Positions 17,569-30,738 of a DNA stretch of 64,000 nt are shown here, one piece after another. The position numbers were made by a program, and so were the translations under genes. Every line of letters begins with the position of its first letter. The stretch's first letter is position 1. The stretch is from Halomonas urmiana (GTDB taxonomy: Bacteria; Pseudomonadota; Gammaproteobacteria; Pseudomonadales; Halomonadaceae). The stretch lies in contig NZ_VBUI01000024.1 of assembly GCF_005780185.1 (NCBI RefSeq), forward strand, positions 1 to 64,000, written 5' to 3'. Under the pieces are notes generated by a model that was not told the origin of the DNA, did not search any database, and worked only from the letters and a program-made list of their open reading frames with translations.

Positions 17569-18606
17569 ATGGTGGAAGTCAGCGTTGTTAATTTACTACA
17601 TAGCGGGCGAGTCGGCCTAGCCCCCATGGAGGGGGTCATCGATGCGGTGACCCGCGACCTGCTGACGCGCGCCCCCGGCTTCGACTGGGTGGTGACCGAG
17701 TTCGTGCGCGTCGTCGATGCCCGGCTGCCGCCCCGCGTCTTCTACAAGCACTGCCCGGAACTGCAGGCCGAGACGCCGCCCGCCACCCCGAGCGGCGTAC
17801 CGGTGACGCTGCAGCTGCTGGGCTCCGATCCCGCGGCGCTGGCCGCCAATGCCCGGCAGGCGCTGCGCCTCGGCGCCACCGGCGTGGATCTCAATTTCGG
17901 CTGCCCGGCCAAGCTGGTCAATCGCCATGACGGCGGCGCCTCGCTGCTTCGCGACCCACGCCGCGTACAGGCCGCCGTGGCGGCGGTGCATGCGGCCGTG
18001 GGCGAGGCGATCCCGGTGACCGCCAAGATCCGCCTGGGCTTCGCCGACCGCCGCCTGGCACTGGCCTGCGCCCTGGCCACCCAGGATGCCGGCGCCCGGC
18101 GGCTGGTGGTCCATGGCCGCACCCGCGACGAGGGCTACCGGCCACCCGCCCACTGGGAGTGGATCGGCCGGATCCGCCAGCGCCTCTCCATTCCGGTGGT
18201 CGCCAACGGCGACATCTGGACCCTGGAAGACTACTGGAAGGCGCGTACGCTCTCCGGCTGCCGCGACGTGATGCTCGGCCGCGGCGCCCTGGCCGACCCC
18301 CGGCTGGCCGCCCGCATCCGCCACTGGCAGGCCACCGGCGAACGCCTGCCAGAGACGCCCTGGCACGCGCGAGCGGCGATCCTCGGCGAGTTTGCTGCAA
18401 CGCAGCGTAGCACGCTGCCCGACCGCGTCGTCACCTCGCTGCTCAAGCAGTGGCTCAACCATATGCGCCAGCGCGACGCCGAGGCCGCCCGACGCTTCCA
18501 GGCGCTCAAGCGCATCACGCAACTCGACGCCCTGCTCGAGGGACTGGCCGCGCCAGCGCCCCGCCCCACCTCCCGAGCCACGACCGAGGCGACGCTCAGC
18601 GCCTAG
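17569..18606 (+). CDS. dusC: tRNA-dihydrouridine(16) synthase DusC
   Basis: DusC is an FMN enzyme that reduces U16 in tRNA. The 345-residue TIM barrel has the N-terminal APMEGV motif, TEFVRVVD and VQLLG-like sequence. The catalytic cysteine lies in NFGCPAK (C112), and FMN-contacting motifs VHGRTRDEGYR and VANGDIW follow. The TEFVRVVD/CPEL combination is characteristic of the DusC subgroup rather than DusA or DusB. It is divergent from oadG and convergent with the DUF1989 gene. Confidence 0.88.
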   Translation: MVEVSVVNLLHSGRVGLAPMEGVIDAVTRDLLTRAPGFDWVVTEFVRVVDARLPPRVFYKHCPELQAETPPATPSGVPVTLQLLGSDPAALAANARQALRLGATGVDLNFGCPAKLVNRHDGGASLLRDPRRVQAAVAAVHAAVGEAIPVTAKIRLGFADRRLALACALATQDAGARRLVVHGRTRDEGYRPPAHWEWIGRIRQRLSIPVVANGDIWTLEDYWKARTLSGCRDVMLGRGALADPRLAARIRHWQATGERLPETPWHARAAILGEFAATQRSTLPDRVVTSLLKQWLNHMRQRDAEAARRFQALKRITQLDALLEGLAAPAPRPTSRATTEATLSA

Positions 18607-18787
18607 CCTCCCCCATCGTCGCGTGGAAGCGCCGATGGCGCCCATGCGATCCGCGCGGGTATCAGACCCGCCAGGCCTCGCGGAAGGCCACCTCTCAGCG
18701 ACGACACAGGGCCATCATCGCCGGCATTCTCCAGACATGGGCGCATCCGCCGTTGAGTGATCGGGCCCCGTGGCTGGAGGCCGAGGC

Positions 18788-19660
18788 TCAGCAGCAGCGC
18801 TGCCGCTTGATCTCGGTCCAGTCGGTGTCCGGCGCACGACGCCCGTGGTGGCCGCGATAGGGCGCCGGCTCGGGCGAGCGCCAGCCCGCCAGACGTGTCT
18901 CGTCCAGGGCGTAGATCTCGACGCCGAGGGGGTGACAGGTCTCCAGCGGGTCGCGCGCGTCGGGGCCCCACAGATCCACCGACAGGTCGCCGCCAGGGCA
19001 GCACGACATGGCGCAGAGCAGATCGATCTCGGCGAAGAACTCGAGATAGTCGCCCTGGCGCGCCGGGCACGCCTTCATGAAGTACTGGTCGTCGTCGTTC
19101 AGCCCGGTGCACTGGAAGATGTTGAGCACATCATGCACATCGAACTCGGTCAGCCCCCAGGGCTCCACCGCGCGCACCAGGTTGGAGTGGCAGTGGAAGT
19201 CGAAGTCCTCGCCGGTGAGCAGGCGATTGACGTAGGGGTCGCAGCGCGTGCCCAGCAGGTCATGGACGCGCCCACCCTCGTCATCGACCCCATAGTCGGC
19301 CAGGGTGTCGTCGATGATGGTGGCCATGGGCCGCAGGTAGGGCAGCGTCGACCACAGGCGATCGTAGGTGCTGATGTGGGCGCGCTGCAGCTGGCGGGTG
19401 CGCGAGGCCCACATCCGCTCGCGGGGGTTGTGCAGGTTCCACATGTTGAAGTCGCCGACCTGTGAGCCCTCGACCACCTTGACCCGGAAGACGTGCCCCG
19501 CCGGCACCTTCCATGCCAGGCCGTCGCGCAGCGGCACCACGTGGCTCTCCTCCAGGCGGCGCGCGCCGTGCGCCGCGGTCAGGCGATCGTAGAAGGCCTG
19601 ATCCACGTCGAGGATCGAGCCCTGGGTGGCCTGGTAGGCCGCAGGTACCTTACTGCTCAT
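18788..19660 (-). CDS. DUF1989 (urea carboxylase-associated) family protein
   Basis: The 290-residue protein has conserved DUF1989 features: VPAGHVFRVKVVEGSQVGDFNMWNLHNP, FHCHSNL, the DVHDVLNIF segment, and a cysteine-rich region MSCCPGGDLS. Several His/Cys/Asp residues suggest a metal centre. Relatives sit next to urea carboxylase and aminomethyltransferase-like genes and are implicated in guanidine or urea metabolism. None of those genes is present here, so the substrate is unknown. The ATG at 19660 has GGAG upstream. The gene starts inside the tail of a decayed putP fragment. Confidence 0.85.
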   Translation of the reverse strand: MSSKVPAAYQATQGSILDVDQAFYDRLTAAHGARRLEESHVVPLRDGLAWKVPAGHVFRVKVVEGSQVGDFNMWNLHNPRERMWASRTRQLQRAHISTYDRLWSTLPYLRPMATIIDDTLADYGVDDEGGRVHDLLGTRCDPYVNRLLTGEDFDFHCHSNLVRAVEPWGLTEFDVHDVLNIFQCTGLNDDDQYFMKACPARQGDYLEFFAEIDLLCAMSCCPGGDLSVDLWGPDARDPLETCHPLGVEIYALDETRLAGWRSPEPAPYRGHHGRRAPDTDWTEIKRQRCC

Positions 19661-20002
19661 GGGAAACTCCTTGCGCCTTGGCGGCGGTCGGTTCACGGCT
19701 GGAATCCTGGGGGCGGCGCCAGGTGTTCATCTGCGTCTCGAAGCTCTCGCGCTCGCGACGCCCCTCGCCGAGGCGACTGACCAGCAGCGACAGCGCGAAG
19801 CCCGGCGCCACCTCGAACATGCCGAAGATGCCCGCCGGACCGCCGGAGAGCGGCTTCCAGACGGCCACGCTCACGGCGCCCCAGGCGTAGGAGACCAGAT
19901 CGAGAATGCTGCTGTCACGATCCTGGGCCATGAAGGTCGCCAGCAGGGCCACGATCAGCACGCTCAGAGGCTCAGCCAGACCATCTCGCGCAGACTCACC
20001 AC
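19650..20002 (-). pseudogene. Decayed C-terminal fragment of a Na+/proline symporter (PutP-like)
   Basis: The minus strand encodes SILDLVSYAW followed directly by GAVSVAVWK and FEVAPGF, which match the last helices of PutP-type sodium:solute symporters. About 30 codons that normally lie between VSYAW and the GA(V/L)xV helix are missing in frame. Upstream, LREMVWLSL is in a different reading frame from VLIVALLATFMA, so a frameshift lies near 19966. The first 400 or so residues of the transporter are absent. The fragment has no credible start and is a relic. Its end overlaps the start of the DUF1989 gene. Confidence 0.75.
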
Positions 20003-20093
20003 GGGCGTGCTCTAGCCGGACTTCAACCTGCTGAGTGCAGCGACCAGGGACGCCAGATGTCAGGTTAGGAGAAAACCCAGGACATAAAAAAGA

Positions 20094-20119
20094 GGCGCAC
20101 GTCGCAATGCGACGGCGCC
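20094..20119 (-). terminator. Second terminator downstream of the tRNA operon
   Basis: On the minus strand a GC-rich stem (GGCGCCGTCGC pairing, with one bulge, to GCGACGTGCGCC) has an ATT loop. It is followed by TCTTTTTT. It lies about 80 bases beyond the first terminator. Confidence 0.7.
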
Positions 20120-20196
20120 CCAAACGATCGCGGAGCCGGGGCCCTTCCTGGGCGCGGCCGGTCCAGCTAGCGAGAAAACATCGAGACAAAACAGAA

Positions 20197-20223
20197 GACC
20201 CGCCCTCGTGGTGAGGACGGGTC
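20197..20223 (-). terminator. Terminator of the tRNA operon
   Basis: An 11-base stem with one mismatch (GACCCGTCCTC/GAGGGCGGGTC) and a five-base loop is followed on the minus strand by TTCTGTTTTG. It lies seven bases past the last tRNA-Arg. Confidence 0.75.
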
Positions 20224-20229
20224 GATATC

Positions 20230-20306
20230 TGGCGCGCCCGGGAGGATTCGAACCTCCGACCACCTGATTCGTAGTCAGGTACTCTATCCAGCTGAGCTAC
20301 GGGCGC
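20230..20306 (-). tRNA. tRNA-Arg (anticodon ACG), copy 2
   Basis: The 77-nucleotide cloverleaf has a GCGCCCG acceptor stem, a D-loop AGCTCAGCTGGAT, anticodon loop CTACGAA, T-loop GGTTCGAATCC, and an encoded 3' CCA. It is identical to the copy at 20380-20456. The ACG anticodon is expected to be edited to ICG and to read CGU, CGC and CGA. Confidence 0.97.
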
Positions 20307-20379
20307 GAAAGGCAATGAGCTGACTCATTGCAGGGACGGGCACGACGGCATGAAGCAGTCGATTGCATCCGGATGAAGA

Positions 20380-20456
20380 TGGCGCGCCCGGGAGGATTCG
20401 AACCTCCGACCACCTGATTCGTAGTCAGGTACTCTATCCAGCTGAGCTACGGGCGC
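20380..20456 (-). tRNA. tRNA-Arg (anticodon ACG), copy 1
   Basis: This is the same 77-nucleotide sequence as the copy at 20230-20306, including the encoded CCA. It lies downstream of tRNA-Ser and is separated from the other copy by 73 bases. Confidence 0.97.
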
Positions 20457-20475
20457 TTGATCTTCATGTGTCGAT

Positions 20476-20570
<95 letters not shown>

Positions 20571-20588
20571 CTCATCGGCACGGTGCGT

Positions 20589-20617
20589 ATCCTACCGTTC
20601 TGTAAGGCCATTGTCCA
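20589..20617 (-). promoter_or_regulatory. Promoter of the Ser-Arg-Arg tRNA operon
   Basis: On the minus strand, TGGACA at 20617-20612 and TAGGAT at 20594-20589 are separated by exactly 17 bases. This places the start about 12 bases before tRNA-Ser. Confidence 0.65.
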
Positions 20618-20680
20618 GCGGTCCCGGCATTTTTTCGCTACCGGCCCGTGGCGGTACGGCCCACGCTCGTCCACCTCACC

Positions 20681-20875
20681 CTAGTCGTCGTTCTCGACAT
20701 CGGGTTCGGACTTCTCGCGCTGGATACGCTGGTAGATCTCCTCACGATGCACGGCGACATCCTTGGGAGCATTGACGCCGATGCGGACCTGGTTGCCCTT
20801 GACGCCAAGGACGGTGACGGTGACGTCGTCACCGATCATCAGGGTTTCGCCGACACGGCGGGTCAAGATGAGCAT
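20681..20875 (-). CDS. csrA: Carbon storage regulator CsrA (RsmA)
   Basis: CsrA is a dimeric RNA-binding protein that binds GGA motifs in mRNA leaders and represses or activates translation. The 64-residue product starts [10 protein letters not shown]. It retains the RNA-contact residues L4 and R44 ([10 protein letters not shown]), with an acidic tail. The ATG at 20875 has AAGGAG upstream. It lies between lysC and a tRNA-Ser/Arg operon, as in many gammaproteobacteria. A candidate antagonist RNA lies at 30739-30913 in this window. Confidence 0.97.
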   Translation of the reverse strand: MLILTRRVGETLMIGDDVTVTVLGVKGNQVRIGVNAPKDVAVHREEIYQRIQREKSEPDVENDD

Positions 20876-21076
20876 GACTGATCTCCTTCTCAGACTTCTG
20901 GCTACGGGATGCTCGCCGGGAGGGACGACATGGCTGCATTGTGCGACAACTCGGCGCCCCTGACCACTGATGCCAGCGCGTGGTAGGCCAGCACCACGTT
21001 GAAAGAAAGCCCTTTGACACACGTTTCGACGACCACTACTGGAAGCGTAGAAGGTGTCGGCGACTCGAGTGAGCCC

Positions 21077-22327
21077 TTATTCCTGCTCGATGCTGCGCTT
21101 GTCGAGGCCGAACGCCTTGTGCAGCGCCTTGACCGCCAGCTCCATGTGCTTCTCGTCGATCACCACGGAGATCTTGATCTCGGAGGTGGAGACCATGCGG
21201 ATGTTGATGTTCTCGTCGGCCAGCACGCGGAACATCTTGGAGGCCACCCCGGCGTGCGAGCGCATGCCCACGCCGACCAACGAGACCTTGGCGATATTGT
21301 CGTCGCCGCGCAGGTCGCCGCCACCGAGGTCGGGGATGACCTGATCCTGAAGGATCTTCATGGTCTGACGGTAGTCGCCCTTGGCCACGGTGAAGGTGAA
21401 GTCGGTGTAGTCGCCGGCGGGCGCCACGTTCTGCACGATCATGTCGATCTCGATGTTGGCATCGGCGATCGGGCCCAGGATGCGCGAGGCGACGCCCGGC
21501 ACGTCCGGGGTGTTGAGCAGGGTGAGCTTGGCCTCGTTAGCGGTGAAGGCGATACCGGAGATCAGCGGTTCTTCCATGGAATCCTCGTCTTTGTCAGAGT
21601 CTGCAATGATCAGGGTGCCGGGGCCGCCCTCGAAGCTGGACAGCACGCGCAGCGCGACGTTGTACTTGCCGGCGAACTCGACGGCGCGAATCTGCAGCAC
21701 CTTGGAGCCGAGGCTCGCCAGTTCCAGCATCTCCTCGACGGTGATGGTCTCCAGGCGCTGCGCCTTGGAGCAGACCCGCGGGTCGGTGGTGTAGACGCCA
21801 TCGACGTCGGTATAGATCTGGCACTCGTCGGCCTTGAGCGCCGCGGCCAGGGCCACGCCGGTGGTGTCGGAGCCGCCGCGGCCGAGGGTAGTGATGTTGC
21901 CCTCCTCGTCGACCCCCTGGAAGCCGGCGACCACCACGACCTGACCCGCGTCCAGGTCGGCCTGCAGCTCATCGGTCTCAATGCGCTGGATGCGCGCCTT
22001 GGTGTGGGCGCTGTCGGTCTGGATGCCCACCTGGGAGCCGGTGTAGGAGGTCGCCGGCACGCCCAGTTTGTGCAGGGCCATGGCCAGCAGCGAGATGGTG
22101 ACCTGCTCGCCGGTGGAGACCAGCATGTCCATCTCGCGCGGCGTGGGCTCGTCGTTGATCTCGTTGGCCATGCCGATCAGGCGGTTGGTCTCGCCGCTCA
22201 TGGCGGAGACCACGACCACGATTTGGTGACCCTGGTCGCGAAAGCCCTTGACCTTCTCGGCCACGGCCTTGATGCGCTCCACGGAGCCCACCGAGGTGCC
22301 GCCGAATTTTTGTACGTATAGTGCCAT
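21077..22327 (-). CDS. lysC: Aspartate kinase
   Basis: Aspartate kinase phosphorylates aspartate as the first step to lysine, threonine, methionine and diaminopimelate. In halophiles it also feeds ectoine synthesis. The 416-residue single-function enzyme has the amino-acid kinase motif [11 protein letters not shown] at the N terminus and [21 protein letters not shown] in the catalytic domain. Two C-terminal ACT domains (about residues 265-410) would mediate feedback control. The ATG at 22327 was chosen because the 27 residues before it are not conserved-looking. It lies between alaS and csrA. Confidence 0.95.
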   Translation of the reverse strand: MALYVQKFGGTSVGSVERIKAVAEKVKGFRDQGHQIVVVVSAMSGETNRLIGMANEINDEPTPREMDMLVSTGEQVTISLLAMALHKLGVPATSYTGSQVGIQTDSAHTKARIQRIETDELQADLDAGQVVVVAGFQGVDEEGNITTLGRGGSDTTGVALAAALKADECQIYTDVDGVYTTDPRVCSKAQRLETITVEEMLELASLGSKVLQIRAVEFAGKYNVALRVLSSFEGGPGTLIIADSDKDEDSMEEPLISGIAFTANEAKLTLLNTPDVPGVASRILGPIADANIEIDMIVQNVAPAGDYTDFTFTVAKGDYRQTMKILQDQVIPDLGGGDLRGDDNIAKVSLVGVGMRSHAGVASKMFRVLADENINIRMVSTSEIKISVVIDEKHMELAVKALHKAFGLDKRSIEQE

Positions 22328-22432
22328 TTGCCAATTTCCCTCGTATGTCGAGTGCGCGTCGCGCTCGGATGAGTGAAAGGTGTCCAGATACGACGAGGGC
22401 CGGTGCATCGCTGCTACCGGCCCTTCCGTATC

Positions 22433-25042
<2,610 letters not shown>

Positions 25043-25209
25043 GGGGTATCCGTAGCGATGAGCATGGTGGCCCGGTGGGTCGGCAAGCGGCGTGTCGATG
25101 CCGGTATCGGCTCGCCACTGCGCCACAGGAGCGCCACCCAGGGCATTCGCAAAGGGAGCCATTATAGCGCAGTTGTCAATCGACTGAAGGGGAGCGGACC
25201 AATGCGCGT

Positions 25210-25695
25210 TCAGGCATCGGTCGACCAGGCCGCGTCCAGGGCGTGGCGCACCTGGTCGAAATCGAAGCCGCGGCCGGCCAAGAAGCGCTCGCGCCGGGCG
25301 CGTTCGCGGGGGGTGTCGCCCGGGCCGGGAAAGCGCCGCGCCAGGGCCTCGCAGGCCAGAGCGAACCAGTCACCCTCGCCGCGCCGGGCGGCCTCGTCGA
25401 AGGCGTGGCGGATCACCTCTCGATCCAGGCCGCGACGCTCCAGGTCGAGGCGAATCTTCAGCGGCCCCTGGCCGCGCAGGATGCGCGAGCGCAGGAAGCC
25501 CTCCGCGAAGCGCTCATCGGACTGCAGGCCCTGTTCGACCAGGGAGGCGAGACACTCGGCGATCGCTTCGGCGTCGTGCCCCTTGGCCGCCAGCCGCTCG
25601 GCGAGCTCCTGGCGCGAATACTCGCGACGAGCCAGCAGGCGGATGGCCTCACTGCGGGGCGTCGTCTCGCCGCCCCCGGAGGCGTCACCACGCAT
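25210..25695 (-). CDS. recX: Regulatory protein RecX
   Basis: RecX modulates RecA filament growth. The 161-residue product has the three-helix-repeat pattern of the family: [38 protein letters not shown] and [13 protein letters not shown]. It starts 3 bases after the recA stop, so it is expected to be expressed by read-through from recA and to share its SOS control. Confidence 0.93.
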   Translation of the reverse strand: MRGDASGGGETTPRSEAIRLLARREYSRQELAERLAAKGHDAEAIAECLASLVEQGLQSDERFAEGFLRSRILRGQGPLKIRLDLERRGLDREVIRHAFDEAARRGEGDWFALACEALARRFPGPGDTPRERARRERFLAGRGFDFDQVRHALDAAWSTDA

Positions 25696-25698
25696 GGC

Positions 25699-26763
<1,065 letters not shown>

Positions 26764-26813
26764 GAAGGAACTCCTGAGAGATAGCGAATGAAGGTAACGA
26801 TGGCCGGCAACCA

Positions 26814-26829
26814 CTGTATGACTGCACAG
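26814..26829 (-). promoter_or_regulatory. LexA operator (SOS box) of recA
   Basis: The CTG-N10-CAG palindrome (CTGTATGACTGCACAG on the plus strand) lies 51 bases before the recA start. CATACT, a candidate -10, is immediately upstream on the minus strand at 26838-26833. Confidence 0.88.
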
Positions 26830-26892
26830 TAGTATGACGAAAAACTCCGACGGCGACCAGCGTCGTGAGCGGCGGCGCGCGCCTGGCGCGCG

Positions 26893-27405
26893 TCAGGGGA
26901 GCGCCAGACGCCGCACCAGGCCGACCAGCGCCTCATGCACGGCCCGCTCGCGCACGGCGGCGCGATCGCCGGGGAAGCGGTGGCACGTCGATTCGGCCCC
27001 CTCGGCGCTGCCCCAGGCCAGCCAGACCATCCCCACGGGCTTTTCAGCGCTGCCGCCACCGGGGCCGGCCACCCCACTGATCGCCACGCCGAGCGCCGCA
27101 CCGCTGTCGCGGCAGGCGCCGATGACCATCGCCTCGACGACCTCGCGACTCACCGCGCCGTGCTCGGCCAGTAGCGCCTCGGGCACCCCGAGCAGGCGGG
27201 TCTTGGCGCCGTTGGCATAGGTCACGTAGCCGGTCTCGAACCAGGCGGAGCTGCCGGCCACGGCGGTGATGGCACTGGCCACCCCGCCGCCGGTACAGGA
27301 CTCCGCCGCGGTCACGGTGATGCCCCGCGCACGACAGCGTTCGCCGAGCTGCTCGGCGAGGCGCCGCAGGTCCTGGCGTTCGAGGGTCTCGTCGCTTACG
27401 GCCAT
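26893..27405 (-). CDS. CinA-family nicotinamide-nucleotide amidase (PncC)
   Basis: The enzyme deamidates nicotinamide mononucleotide to recycle NAD. The 170-residue protein is the stand-alone CinA C-terminal domain, with TAAESCTGGGVASAIT, GYVTYANGAKTRLLGV and AISGVAGPGGGSAEKPVG. The ATG at 27405 was preferred over a frame that begins 42 residues earlier. It lies between recA and mutS, a conserved position in Pseudomonas and relatives. Confidence 0.92.
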   Translation of the reverse strand: MAVSDETLERQDLRRLAEQLGERCRARGITVTAAESCTGGGVASAITAVAGSSAWFETGYVTYANGAKTRLLGVPEALLAEHGAVSREVVEAMVIGACRDSGAALGVAISGVAGPGGGSAEKPVGMVWLAWGSAEGAESTCHRFPGDRAAVRERAVHEALVGLVRRLALP

Positions 27406-27560
27406 GACCTTCCTCCCTGACGATGGTGGGGCGTCGGCGGCCTGACGTCGACCGTCCTTGGGCGTAGAATACTGGCTTTGCCCGAGACATGCATGGCGTG
27501 CCCGACGCCGGTCTCCCCCGCCACTCGCCACCCTACTTCACAGGACGTCAAAGGAAGCCC

Positions 27561-30149
27561 ATGTCACAGGCCAGCGCCCAGCATACCCCGATGATGAGCC
27601 AGTTCCTGAAGATCAAGCGCGAGCATCCCGACGTGCTGCTCTTCTATCGCATGGGCGACTTCTACGAGCTGTTCTTCGATGATGCCCGACGCGCCGCCGC
27701 GCTGCTCGACATCACCCTGACCCAGCGCGGCCAGTCGGCCGGCCAGCCGATCCCCATGGCCGGCGTGCCCTACCACAGTGCCGAGGGCTACCTGGCGCGC
27801 CTGGTGGCCGCCGGAGAGTCGGTGGCGATCTGCGAGCAGATCGGCGATCCGGCGACCAGCAAGGGGCCGGTGGAGCGGCGCGTGGTGCGTATCGTCACCC
27901 CCGGCACCCTCTACGACGAGGCGCTGCTGGATGCTCGCCGCGACAACCTGCTGGTGGCCATGGCGCCACTCGGCGAGCGCTGGGGGCTGGCCTGGCTGGA
28001 GCTCTCCAGCGGGCGCTTCAGCGTGCTGGAGGTCGAGGGCGAGGGCGAGATGCTCGCCGAGCTCACGCGCCTCGACCCCGCCGAGCTGCTGGTCGCCGAG
28101 AGCCTATCGCTGCCGTCGGCCCTGGCGGAGCGGCGCGGCCTGCGCCGCCAGAGCGACTGGCTGTTCGACCTCGAGAGCGCGGCGCGTACCCTGTGCGACC
28201 AGTTCCAGGTCCAGGACCTGCGCGGCTTCGGCTGCGCCCACCTGGAGGCGGCCATCACCGCCGCCGGGGTGCTGGTCGACTATGCTCGGGACACTCAGCG
28301 CACGGCCCTGCCCCACGTCACCGCCATCGGCGTGGAGAGTCGCGACGACGCCGTGGTGATCGATGCGGCCAGCCGGCGCAACCTGGAAATCGACATCAAC
28401 CTCGGCGGCAGCGCCGATAACACGCTGGCCAGCGTGCTCGACACCACCGCCACGGCCATGGGCTCGCGGCTGCTCAAGCGCTGGCTCAACCGCCCGCTAC
28501 GCGATCGCGATCAGGTCGGCGCCCGCCAGGCGGCGGTGGCGCTGCTGCTCGACGACGAGGGCTTCGAGCCCCTGCGCGACTCGCTCAAGGCGATCGGCGA
28601 CGTCGAGCGTATTCTCGCCCGGGTGGCCCTCTACAGCGCGCGGCCCCGCGACCTGGCACGCCTGCGCGACGCCCTGGTCGCCCTGCCCGCCCTCGAGACC
28701 GAGCTCGAGTGCTACGCCGAGGGCACCACGCTGGACGAGCTCAGGCGCCATATCCACCCCTATCCGGCGCTCGCCGACACCCTGAGCCGCGCCCTGGTGG
28801 AGAACCCGCCGGTGGTGATCCGCGACGGCGGGGTGATCGCCGATGGCTTCGACGCCGAGCTCGACGAGCACCGCGGGCTCGCCGAACACGCCGGCGATTA
28901 CCTGGTGGCGCTGGAGACCCGGGAGCGCGAGCGCACGGGGCTTGCCGGCCTCAAGGTCGGCTACAACCGAGTCCACGGCTACTACATCGAGATCCCCCGC
29001 GCCCAGGCCCGGGACGCCCCGGTGGACTACGTGCGCCGCCAGACCCTCAAGAACGCCGAACGCTTCATCATCCCCGAGCTCAAGGAGTTCGAGGACAAGG
29101 CACTGTCGGCCAAGTCCCGGGCCCTGGCCCGGGAGAAGCTGCTCTACGACGGCCTGCTCGACACCCTGAACACCGAGCTCGCCACACTGCAGGGCACCGG
29201 CCGGGCGCTGGCGGGGCTGGACGTGTTGTGCGCCTTCGCCGAGCGCGCCCGGGCGCTGGAGTTCGTGCGACCGTCGCTGCCCGAGACGCCGGGCATCGAC
29301 ATCCGCGGCGGGCGCCACCCGGTGGTCGAGCGGGTCAGCGAGGCGCCCTTCGTGCCCAACGACCTGGTCATGGGTGACGACCGGCGCATGCTGGTCATCA
29401 CCGGCCCCAACATGGGCGGCAAGTCGACCTACATGCGCCAGGCCGCGCTGATCACCCTGCTCGCCCATACCGGCAGCTTCGTGCCGGCGGATGCGGCCGC
29501 CATCGGCCCGGTGGATCGTATCTTCACCCGCATCGGCTCCTCCGATGACCTGGCCGGCGGGCGCTCCACCTTCATGGTGGAGATGACCGAGACTGCCAGC
29601 ATCCTGCACAACGCCACCGAGCAGAGCCTGGTGCTGATGGACGAGATCGGCCGCGGCACCTCGACCTTCGATGGCCTGTCGCTGGCCTGGGCCAGCGCCG
29701 AGCACCTGACGCGTACCCGGGCCTTCACGCTGTTCGCCACCCACTACTTCGAGATGACGGCGCTGGCCGAGCAGACCGAGGGGGTGGCCAACGTGCACCT
29801 GACGGCCGCGGAACACCGCGACGGCATCGTCTTCATGCACCGGGTGGAGGATGGCCCGGCCAGCCAGAGCTATGGCCTGCAGGTGGCACAGCTCGCCGGC
29901 GTCCCCCAGGGGGTGATCGCCCGCGCCCGGGAGAAGCTGGCCACCCTCGAGCAGCAGGAGATCGACCAGGGCAGCCGGCTGCCGACGACCGCCGCCAGCG
30001 ACGAACGCCCGACCGGCGCGCCCCGCCAGGCCGACCTCTTCGCCAGCACGCCCCATCCGCTGGTCGAGCAGCTGGGCGAGCTGGACCCCGACGCGCTATC
30101 GCCTCGCCAGGCCCTGGAGCTGCTCTACCGCTGGAAGGAGGCCCTGTGA
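27561..30149 (+). CDS. mutS: DNA mismatch repair protein MutS
   Basis: MutS recognises mismatches and recruits MutL. The 862-residue protein has the mismatch-contact motif [11 protein letters not shown] near the N terminus and the lever and clamp domains. The ATPase has Walker [10 protein letters not shown] (about residues 615-623) and the segment [16 protein letters not shown]. The C terminus has the usual tetramerisation tail. The ATG at 27561 has AAAGGAAG upstream. Confidence 0.97.
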   Translation: MSQASAQHTPMMSQFLKIKREHPDVLLFYRMGDFYELFFDDARRAAALLDITLTQRGQSAGQPIPMAGVPYHSAEGYLARLVAAGESVAICEQIGDPATSKGPVERRVVRIVTPGTLYDEALLDARRDNLLVAMAPLGERWGLAWLELSSGRFSVLEVEGEGEMLAELTRLDPAELLVAESLSLPSALAERRGLRRQSDWLFDLESAARTLCDQFQVQDLRGFGCAHLEAAITAAGVLVDYARDTQRTALPHVTAIGVESRDDAVVIDAASRRNLEIDINLGGSADNTLASVLDTTATAMGSRLLKRWLNRPLRDRDQVGARQAAVALLLDDEGFEPLRDSLKAIGDVERILARVALYSARPRDLARLRDALVALPALETELECYAEGTTLDELRRHIHPYPALADTLSRALVENPPVVIRDGGVIADGFDAELDEHRGLAEHAGDYLVALETRERERTGLAGLKVGYNRVHGYYIEIPRAQARDAPVDYVRRQTLKNAERFIIPELKEFEDKALSAKSRALAREKLLYDGLLDTLNTELATLQGTGRALAGLDVLCAFAERARALEFVRPSLPETPGIDIRGGRHPVVERVSEAPFVPNDLVMGDDRRMLVITGPNMGGKSTYMRQAALITLLAHTGSFVPADAAAIGPVDRIFTRIGSSDDLAGGRSTFMVEMTETASILHNATEQSLVLMDEIGRGTSTFDGLSLAWASAEHLTRTRAFTLFATHYFEMTALAEQTEGVANVHLTAAEHRDGIVFMHRVEDGPASQSYGLQVAQLAGVPQGVIARAREKLATLEQQEIDQGSRLPTTAASDERPTGAPRQADLFASTPHPLVEQLGELDPDALSPRQALELLYRWKEAL

Positions 30150-30221
30150 ATGGCCGACAATGGCGGCCCGACGCGCTTGCGGGCGTCCCGCGCCGCGACT
30201 AGAATGGCTCGATCAAAAGCC

Positions 30222-30251
30222 TTGAAATTATAAGAAATGATTTTCTTATAA
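30222..30251 (+). promoter_or_regulatory. fdxA promoter with overlapping perfect palindrome
   Basis: TTGAAA (30222-30227) and CTTATA/TTATAA (30245-30251) form a sigma-70 type promoter with 17-18 base spacing. A perfect inverted repeat, TTATAAGAAA-TGAT-TTTCTTATAA (30228-30251), fills the spacer and covers the -10 element. A repressor bound here would block RNA polymerase. The regulator is unknown. Confidence 0.65.
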
Positions 30252-30307
30252 CCAAAATCGAATCAATGACTATCGGCCACGCCCCGGCCGGAGAATGGGA
30301 GACTGGC

Positions 30308-30631
30308 ATGACATTCGTCGTCACCGAGAACTGCATCAAGTGCAAGTACACCGACTGTGTCGAGGTCTGCCCGGTGGACTGCTTCTACGAGGGCCCCAAT
30401 TTCCTGGTGATCCACCCCGACGAGTGCATCGACTGCGCGCTGTGCGAGCCGGAGTGCCCCGCCGAGGCGATCTTCGCGGAGGATGAGCTGCCGGAGGGCC
30501 AGGAGGCGTTCATCGAGATCAATGCCGAGCTGGCCGAGGTGTGGCCCAACATCAGCGAGAAGCAGGACCCGCCGGAAGACGCGGAGAGCTGGGACGGCAA
30601 GCCGGGTAAGCTGGAGCTGCTCGAGCGCTGA
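30308..30631 (+). CDS. fdxA: Seven-iron ferredoxin FdxA
   Basis: FdxA is a small electron carrier with one [3Fe-4S] and one [4Fe-4S] cluster. The 107-residue product has cysteines at 9, 12, 17, 21, 25, 40, 43, 46 and 50. The spacing ([17 protein letters not shown] and [12 protein letters not shown]) is that of the Azotobacter-type 7Fe ferredoxins, and the acidic C-terminal extension is typical. It lies downstream of mutS and next to the candidate RsmZ-like RNA, as in Pseudomonas. The ATG at 30308 was chosen because the 14 residues before it are not conserved. Confidence 0.95.
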   Translation: MTFVVTENCIKCKYTDCVEVCPVDCFYEGPNFLVIHPDECIDCALCEPECPAEAIFAEDELPEGQEAFIEINAELAEVWPNISEKQDPPEDAESWDGKPGKLELLER

Positions 30632-30646
30632 GCGAGCCCGCCAGAC

Positions 30647-30686
30647 ACGACGACGCCGGATGTCTCTCGACATCCGGCGTCGTCGT
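30647..30686 (+). terminator. fdxA terminator
   Basis: A perfect 18-base inverted repeat (ACGACGACGCCGGATGTC and its complement) has a TCTC loop. It begins 15 bases past the fdxA stop. Confidence 0.8.
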
Positions 30687-30738
30687 TGAGTACTGAGCCA
30701 AGCCGCCAATCGCTTGGCCAACCTAAACTCTCGGCCAC

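Noticed and set aside
20060-20315. Short frames reading VAQLDRVPDYESGGRRFESSRAR
   Set aside because: This is the common spurious translation of a tRNA gene (here tRNA-Arg), not a protein.
20639-20656. Hairpin TACCG...CGGTA as a csrA terminator
   Set aside because: On the csrA strand it is followed by A residues, not T, so it does not look like an intrinsic terminator.
22328-22432. Lysine riboswitch before lysC
   Set aside because: Only 105 bases separate alaS from lysC, too short for the lysine riboswitch, and I see no matching conserved core.
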